The notes under the pieces: model-generated
The model's input: only the letters and a program-made list of their open reading frames with translations
Database searches by the model: none
Told to the model about the DNA's origin: nothing
Made by a program: the position numbers and the translations under genes
Shown here: piece by piece, positions 15,885 through 20,430 of the stretch
How positions within the stretch are numbered: position 1 is the stretch's first letter
How the letters are laid out: each line of letters begins with the position of its first letter
Assembly (NCBI GenBank): GCA_023396615.1
Contig: JAEWVM010000004.1
Coordinates: 1-20,430 of the forward strand
Length of the DNA: 20,430 bases
Direction of reading: 5' to 3'
Source of the DNA: Spirochaetota bacterium
GTDB lineage: Bacteria; Spirochaetota; UBA4802; JAFGJZ01

Positions 15885-16711
15885 CCCTCGGTGAATTATT
15901 CGCAGAAGTTTCCGCCGGACTTAAATCTTCGATGATACCTACCTTCTCCCTTGATGCTGAAATAATAATATGCGAAACTGCCGGCATCGCAAGACACAGA
16001 ATAATATCTCATCCTGAAACTGAAATATCAAATGAGACAATGAATATAATCCGCTCTATGACAAAGCGCCGTGCCGAAAGAGAACCCTTAGCCTACATCA
16101 CGGGACTTAAAGAGTTTTACGGACTTGAATTCTCGGTTAACAAATCCGTTTTAATTCCCCGTCCCGAGACTGAACTTCTTGTTGATCAGGCAATCTACTT
16201 TGCTCCGCAAAAATCGGAATTTCTTGATATTTGCACAGGATCAGGCGCCGTAGCGGTATCAGTAAAATACAACAGGCCGGATCTTTCGGTTTCTGCATCA
16301 GACATTTCTTCTGAAGCGCTCGAATGCGCCCGGCTTAACGCCGAGAACATCGTCTCTGGTAAAATTGAATTTAAAGAAAGCGATGTTTTTTCGGCATTCG
16401 CGGGCAGAAAATTTTCTCTGATTACCGCAAATCCGCCGTATATCGCAGAATCCGAGAAAAAAACTCTCGAAGCAGAACTTTCATTTGAACCGCAGCAGGC
16501 CTTATTCGCGGACGATTCCGGAATGAAAATAATAAAAGCAATAATTTCCACCGCAAAAGAATATCTCGCTGATAATGGAATACTTTTAATTGAAATCGGA
16601 GCTTCTCAAAAAAATGCAGTCAGGGATTTCGCTCATTCGAACGGTTTTGAAACAGTTTTCTGCCCTGATTATGCCGGAATTAACCGTGTAGCCCGCATAA
16701 CTCAAAAATAA
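15881..16711 (+). CDS. prmC: Release factor glutamine N5-methyltransferase
   Basis: This SAM-dependent enzyme methylates the glutamine of the GGQ motif of release factors 1 and 2, which raises termination efficiency. It has 276 residues, a normal length. The N-terminal helical domain (about 1-75) contains REPLAYITG. The Rossmann-like domain carries LIPRPETELLVD, the SAM loop DICTGSGAVAV (116-126) and the catalytic NPPY (184-187). The start overlaps the prfA stop by four bases (ATGA). The pairing with prfA is widely conserved. No strong terminator follows: only a short GGTT/AACC hairpin near 16712-16722 with scattered T's. Transcription may therefore continue into the TPR gene. Confidence 0.97.
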   Translation: MTLGELFAEVSAGLKSSMIPTFSLDAEIIICETAGIARHRIISHPETEISNETMNIIRSMTKRRAEREPLAYITGLKEFYGLEFSVNKSVLIPRPETELLVDQAIYFAPQKSEFLDICTGSGAVAVSVKYNRPDLSVSASDISSEALECARLNAENIVSGKIEFKESDVFSAFAGRKFSLITANPPYIAESEKKTLEAELSFEPQQALFADDSGMKIIKAIISTAKEYLADNGILLIEIGASQKNAVRDFAHSNGFETVFCPDYAGINRVARITQK

Positions 16712-16826
16712 GGTTATTAACCGACTTCTATTATTTACCTTTTTCTACTTGCTGATTTTTAATACTAATCCGATAATTGAAGTACTGTGGACAAAACCAG
16801 GTAATCTGATATTACGGATAAACAAA

Positions 16827-18659
16827 ATGAAAAAGTTTCTCGCCGCTGTAATCAGCGCAAGCTCGATATGCCTCTTTGCGGAAAGCGCCGACGTCAATTA
16901 CAGCAAAGCGCAAATGCTGAGATCTGAAAATAAGTTTTCTGAAGCGGTCGAACTTCTTCTGAAAATAGATAATCATCCGGAACAATACAGAATATACCAT
17001 CAAATAGCCGAAATATATCTTCAGCTTAAAGATTTCACCAAAGCCGAAGAGTACGCAAAAAAGTCAATTGAGCTTAAGGACGATTTCGCAGAAGCATATA
17101 TTGTTCTTTATAATTCACAAAATTCACTCAAAAAAACAGAGGATTCGGCTGACACACTCTATGCCCTCATCCAGATGAATCCCAAAAATCCGGAGTTCCT
17201 TTACATACTGGGATCAATTCACTACAATCAGCTCAACAACATAGTCATGGCCAAATACTGCTTTGACCTTCTTCTTAATCTTTCATTTGAACAAAGCATA
17301 CCGGCGCAATACATGGAAAGAATTCATATCGTACTTTCTGAGATCAACTACGAACTCGGCAATTATAATGATGCAATTGAAAATATAAAAAGTGCAATGG
17401 AATATAATGCCCAAAATTCCGAACGTATGCTCAAAATTGCAGGATTCCTTGCCGGACTTAATCAGCTCAAAAGTTCCGCGAAAGCCTATGAAGCAGTATT
17501 TAACTCCATGACTCCCGAACAGAAAAAAGATCCTCTTGCCTACAAAATATCGGCTTTCATTGGAACGATACATTATATCAACGGTGATGCCCGCGCTTCT
17601 TCATACTTAAAATATTCGCTGGCAGATAAAACTTCAAGCAATAAGCTTGCCCGTGCTATACTCTATGCGATAGCGGGCAATGATAAAGTGGCGATGCCTT
17701 TAATAAATGAATTATTAACTACCGAAGATGCTCATCTCCCTGCTGTATTAGCAGGAGCGAAAGTCAGCGAAACTGCCGGAGACAAGGAATCTGCAGCAGC
17801 TTTCTTTTCACGTGCGGGTGAAATAATCAATCAGACAGACCTGCATTTGCCTTCCGCGAAAATAAACAGAAAAGCTGCAGAATTCAACAATTCAGCAGCT
17901 CATTACAGATATGCCGCTTCATCATTCGAAAAAGCAAAATTAACAGCAAACGCTATTCTCATGATTGAAAAATCAAATACAGCTGAGTTCAACATCGAGA
18001 ATTATCTATATACAGGCTATCTCTATTCTGTTATAAAAAACCGCAGCAAATTTGAAAGCATCATAAACAATGCCAAAAAACTAGAACCGAAAAATCCCAG
18101 AGTTTATTACATATCAGCTTTATCAAATTTTGACGTCAAAAACTATCAGGGATCTCTTTCTGATATTTCCAAAGCAATTGAGCTTTCACCCGAAGATCCG
18201 TACATACGCTTTCATGCAGCTATAACATATGAAAAACTTGCGAAAACCGCTGATGCTGCCCGCGAAATGGAAGAAGCTCTCAAGTACGACAAAGAAAATC
18301 CGGGATATCTGAATTTTCTAGGTTATATTTATATTGATTCAAACATTAATCTCGATAAAGCGGAATCGATGATCCAGTCAGCTTTGTCAAAGGAACCTAA
18401 CAATGGGGCGTTTCTGGATTCTCTCGGTTGGCTTCATTACAGAAAAAAGAATTACAGCGAAGCTTTCAAGTATCTTTACCGGGGAATGCAGAACCTGACT
18501 GCCGCAAAAACTGAAGATCCGGTCGTATACGACCATCTCGGTGATACCAGCTTGAAACTCGGCAAAAAACAGAAAGCAATCGAATACTGGAAAAAAGCAC
18601 TTTCTTTTAAAGCTGACCCTAAAATTGAAGAGAAGGTAAAGAATGCAGTCAAAAATTAA
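16827..18659 (+). CDS. Exported tetratricopeptide-repeat protein
   Basis: This 610-residue protein has an N-terminal signal peptide (MKKFLAAVISASSICLFAES) and TPR repeats through most of its length, pointing to a periplasmic or envelope-attached scaffold. The C-terminal third is the best conserved part: a LNFLGYIYIDSNINLDKAE-type repeat, then GAFLDSLGWLHYRKKNYSEA, then VYDHLGDTSLKLGKKQKAIE. This is a common signature in envelope TPR proteins of diderm bacteria, often encoded beside LolB-like lipoproteins. I start at ATG 16827 because it gives an immediate signal peptide. An earlier TTG (16749) would add 26 residues that break it. The ribosome binding site is weak. The gene overlaps the following lipoprotein gene by 17 bases. 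The molecular partner is unknown; a role in outer-membrane assembly is inferred only from the family and the neighbour. Confidence 0.85.
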   Translation: MKKFLAAVISASSICLFAESADVNYSKAQMLRSENKFSEAVELLLKIDNHPEQYRIYHQIAEIYLQLKDFTKAEEYAKKSIELKDDFAEAYIVLYNSQNSLKKTEDSADTLYALIQMNPKNPEFLYILGSIHYNQLNNIVMAKYCFDLLLNLSFEQSIPAQYMERIHIVLSEINYELGNYNDAIENIKSAMEYNAQNSERMLKIAGFLAGLNQLKSSAKAYEAVFNSMTPEQKKDPLAYKISAFIGTIHYINGDARASSYLKYSLADKTSSNKLARAILYAIAGNDKVAMPLINELLTTEDAHLPAVLAGAKVSETAGDKESAAAFFSRAGEIINQTDLHLPSAKINRKAAEFNNSAAHYRYAASSFEKAKLTANAILMIEKSNTAEFNIENYLYTGYLYSVIKNRSKFESIINNAKKLEPKNPRVYYISALSNFDVKNYQGSLSDISKAIELSPEDPYIRFHAAITYEKLAKTADAAREMEEALKYDKENPGYLNFLGYIYIDSNINLDKAESMIQSALSKEPNNGAFLDSLGWLHYRKKNYSEAFKYLYRGMQNLTAAKTEDPVVYDHLGDTSLKLGKKQKAIEYWKKALSFKADPKIEEKVKNAVKN

Positions 18660-19416
18660 ATTAACTTTTATTTTTATTTTAACTCTATCTCTTTCATGCA
18701 AGAGTGTTCCGAAAAAAACTTCTGCCGATGCAGTTTTTTCAAAATCGGAACTCACATCGGCAGTCATCGAATTCAACGAAAGAAAAGCTCCTTCTTTTTC
18801 GGCCGATGTCTCCCTCAAAATTAAACTCAGCGGAAAATCAAACTCCGCATCAGGAAAAATATATTATTCTGCAGATACAGGAAAATGGAGAGCCGTGATT
18901 CGCGACCCTTATTTCGGAACAGTTGTTTTTCATATATTGATTGAAAATGATATCATTAATGCATATTCTACTTATGACAAGATTCTGTTTCTTTCTGACG
19001 CGAAATCACCCAGCCTTTTTTCGGCAACCTATAATCCTTCATCCATTTTCGCTATAGTCTCAGGCAAAATTCCTTTAATAGCTCAACTGACAAAATTCAA
19101 AGAAAACACGGCGAACCTTGAATATGATGATGCCGATTATTTTCAAAAAATCAGTTTTTCCGAAAAAAAGAAAGTATCTGATCTTATAATTGAAAATAAA
19201 AAACTCGCGATGAACTTCGTTATCCGCTATGACACTTTTTCTGAAACTGAGAATTACTCATATTACAAAAAAATACACGCGGAAGAAACCGTAAGCGGTG
19301 ATTATTTTGAGTTTATATACAAAAATGTAACTATAGAAAAGTCAATAAGCGACAGCATTTTCGAAATGAAAATACCGAAAGGAACCAAAGTAATAAACAC
19401 AACCGGACAATTATAA
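18643..19416 (+). CDS. LolB/DUF4292-like outer-membrane lipoprotein (putative)
   Basis: This 257-residue predicted lipoprotein has a positively charged start, a hydrophobic run and LSLSC, with the lipidated cysteine at 19. The lipobox is relaxed (Ser at -1 and -3, Leu at -2 and -4), as tolerated in spirochaetes. The mature part looks like an open beta-sheet of the LolA/LolB type: SFSADVSLKIKLSG, SASGKIYYS, KWRAVIRDPYFGTVVFHI. This resembles the start of LolB/DUF4292 proteins that accept lipoproteins at the outer membrane. The assignment rests on overall pattern, with no decisive residue, so it is tentative. The start ATG at 18643 has AGAAGG six bases upstream, inside the TPR gene, and the coupled overlap suggests the two act together. 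Its stop codon overlaps the stop of convergent yhhN-like gene in the shared TTATAA. Confidence 0.7.
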   Translation: MQSKIKLTFIFILTLSLSCKSVPKKTSADAVFSKSELTSAVIEFNERKAPSFSADVSLKIKLSGKSNSASGKIYYSADTGKWRAVIRDPYFGTVVFHILIENDIINAYSTYDKILFLSDAKSPSLFSATYNPSSIFAIVSGKIPLIAQLTKFKENTANLEYDDADYFQKISFSEKKKVSDLIIENKKLAMNFVIRYDTFSETENYSYYKKIHAEETVSGDYFEFIYKNVTIEKSISDSIFEMKIPKGTKVINTTGQL

Positions 19417-20079
19417 AATTGAAGAAGAAAGTATACTCTGCACGGCTTTGTAGGCAATCAGCATCTGTGCCGAATAATATGTAGCCAATACAACTAATGC
19501 GGATGCTTTATATTTCTCAACAATAACTTCCCACGAGAGAAATGCGTCAGAAACATAAAAAAGCGCCGCACCTATGGAAAGAACCGAAAGACCGCCTCTT
19601 CCCGCTTCATAACTTTGAGCGGCTAAATTCATTGCAGTAAGAAGCACACAATAGACAAGTACAGGCAAAAACATTTTTTTCTGAAAACCGGTTCTTAGAA
19701 AAGTTTTTACTGTAAAAACATAAATCAGGGATAGAATGACAATTACTATTCCCGGAACAGCTATTGACAAATCCGTGTGAAAAAAAGCAGCGATATAAAT
19801 GATGTGTGCAAGTGAAAAAGAAATCATTCCGGGAATCAAGTATCTGCTTTCATCAAGAAGGAAAAAGTCTCCGAACATACTGAACAATAGCCCGGCTGCG
19901 ACAAGATATGAGAAACGGGTTCCGCCGGAAAGAACAGAAAGAACAAGCAATAAGAGAAACAAAATAATTATAGGGGCAAGTTTAACGTATTTATAAAGAA
20001 ATTCCTTACGGTATTTCACAAATATCACAAAAAAAGATGCAAGAATGCAAATACTGTAAAATATCATTACCAGTCTCAT
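19411..20079 (-). CDS. YhhN (TMEM86/lysoplasmalogenase)-family membrane protein
   Basis: This is a 222-residue protein with about eight membrane segments. Family-like stretches are GLLFSMFGDFFLL (the conserved GD), ISFSLAHIIYIAAF (conserved SFxxAHxxY), ALFYVSDAFLSW (second SD) and YYSAQMLIA near the end. The eukaryotic relative TMEM86B is a lysoplasmalogenase that cleaves the vinyl-ether bond of lysoplasmalogens; bacterial members are assumed to do the same, with few experiments. Starts are ambiguous: three consecutive ATGs (20085, 20082, 20079) follow GGAGG directly, and the third has proper six-base spacing, so I use 20079. A GTG at 20103 would place the GGAGG inside the gene. It is divergent from the XRE-type regulator gene, with about 145 bases between the two starts. 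Confidence 0.83.
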   Translation of the reverse strand: MRLVMIFYSICILASFFVIFVKYRKEFLYKYVKLAPIIILFLLLLVLSVLSGGTRFSYLVAAGLLFSMFGDFFLLDESRYLIPGMISFSLAHIIYIAAFFHTDLSIAVPGIVIVILSLIYVFTVKTFLRTGFQKKMFLPVLVYCVLLTAMNLAAQSYEAGRGGLSVLSIGAALFYVSDAFLSWEVIVEKYKASALVVLATYYSAQMLIAYKAVQSILSSSIL

Positions 20080-20111
20080 CATCATCCTCCGGCAAATCGG
20101 CACTGTTCATT

Positions 20112-20138
20112 TTTATATAAGAAGTTTTAGCCTGTCAA
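20112..20138 (-). promoter_or_regulatory. Candidate promoter for the YhhN-family gene
   Basis: On the minus strand a perfect TTGACA (20133-20138) is followed by TATAAA (20112-20117) at a short 15-base spacing. A weaker TAAAAA at 17 bases is an alternative -10. Either would give a leader of roughly 25 bases before the GGAGG and start codon. Confidence 0.5.
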
Positions 20139-20167
20139 GAGATAAGCGTTAAGCCGTTAATATTTAT

Positions 20168-20197
20168 TTGACGAATATTGTACACAGACAAAATTAT
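20168..20197 (+). promoter_or_regulatory. Candidate promoter for the XRE-type regulator
   Basis: TTGACG (20168-20173) and AATTAT (20192-20197, four of six) are 18 bases apart and end about 28 bases before ATG 20226. The boxes are acceptable but not strong. With the minus-strand promoter nearby, this forms a divergent control region of about 145 bases. Confidence 0.4.
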
Positions 20198-20225
20198 GAC
20201 ACAGATTAGATAAACTGGTGAAATT

Positions 20226-20430
20226 ATGAATATTGGCCGTCTACTAAAAAAAATAAGAACTGAAAAAGGTTTTTCCCTTTCGACCGTAGCAGAAGCGGTA
20301 AACCTTACTCCCAGCTCGCTTTCTCAGATAGAAAACTCTAAAATTTCACCATCCATTTCTTCACTTTCGGATATTCTTAATTTTTATAGAGTGCCGATGT
20401 CGGAATTTTTTAAGCAGATTGAACACAAGG
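20226..20430 (+). CDS. XRE-family helix-turn-helix regulator, 3'-truncated
   Basis: The 68 visible residues form a lambda-repressor/XRE-type DNA-binding domain: IGRLLKKIRTEKGFSLSTVA (helices 1-2), EAVNLTPSSLSQIENSKISP (turn and recognition helix with the typical SQIENSKxSPS), then SISSLSDILNFYRVPMSEFF. The last part, with an F-F after the S-x-x-F step, is typical of regulators with a C-terminal cupin sensor domain, but that region is beyond the window edge. The start ATG at 20226 is preceded by GGTGAA. It is divergent from the YhhN-family gene and might control it or itself; this is inference from position. Confidence 0.88.
   Translation, partial: MNIGRLLKKIRTEKGFSLSTVAEAVNLTPSSLSQIENSKISPSISSLSDILNFYRVPMSEFFKQIEHK

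Noticed and set aside
16749..16826. N-terminal extension of the TPR protein from TTG 16749
   Set aside because: It would bury a good signal peptide that starts at ATG 16827, and it has no ribosome binding site.
1..20430. Search for mobile elements, prophage genes, CRISPR arrays, toxin-antitoxin pairs or a clear novel defence system
   Set aside because: No transposase, integrase, direct-repeat array or defence-type domain was seen. All large frames belong to housekeeping, metabolic, envelope or signalling families.

Overview
This window looks like an ordinary chromosomal stretch of a moderately AT-rich, Gram-negative-type (diderm) bacterium. Envelope proteins carry signal peptides, and one lipoprotein has a relaxed lipobox. 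The mix of GTP-type PEP carboxykinase, a stand-alone biotin-dependent carboxyltransferase, a cyclic-nucleotide-binding/TPR protein next to a Crp-like regulator, and the relaxed lipobox resembles spirochaetes (Treponema/Spirochaeta relatives). That placement is a judgement from gene content, not a proof. No phage, transposon, CRISPR array or integration site is visible. No gap between genes exceeds about 260 bases.

Layout. (1) 1-2492, plus strand: two tandem, closely related sugar-type ABC substrate-binding proteins, the first cut by the window edge, with no permease or ATPase gene in view. A bidirectional terminator at 2589-2618 closes the region. (2) 2623-7231, minus strand: birA (biotin ligase), a biotin-carrying carboxyltransferase and, after a terminator and a new promoter, pckG. 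Together they suggest a pyruvate/oxaloacetate/PEP node in which the ligase charges the carboxyltransferase next to it. (3) 7352-8224, plus: a bile-acid/sodium-symporter-like membrane protein. (4) 8211-11387, minus: a two-gene signalling operon of a REC-PAS-PAS-HisKA-HATPase kinase and a REC-HATPase protein with no phospho-acceptor histidine, behind a good sigma70-type promoter. (5) 11647-16711, plus: amidohydrolase, cNMP-binding/TPR protein, Crp-like regulator, tRNA-Arg(CCT), prfA and prmC, packed almost without gaps. (6) 16827-19416, plus: a secreted TPR protein overlapping a LolB-like lipoprotein gene. (7) 19411-20079, minus: a YhhN-family membrane protein. (8) 20226 to the end, plus: the start of an XRE-type regulator.

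The genes mostly fall into small functional pairs: ligase with biotin protein, release factor with its methyltransferase, kinase with REC-HATPase partner, cNMP-TPR with Crp-like regulator, and TPR with LolB-like lipoprotein. No clearly new multi-gene system was found. The most unusual items are the histidine-free REC-HATPase protein, the cNMP-TPR protein with a changed ligand-binding cassette and no DNA-binding domain, the divergent carboxyltransferase, the tandem binding proteins without a transporter, and the tRNA embedded in a protein operon.
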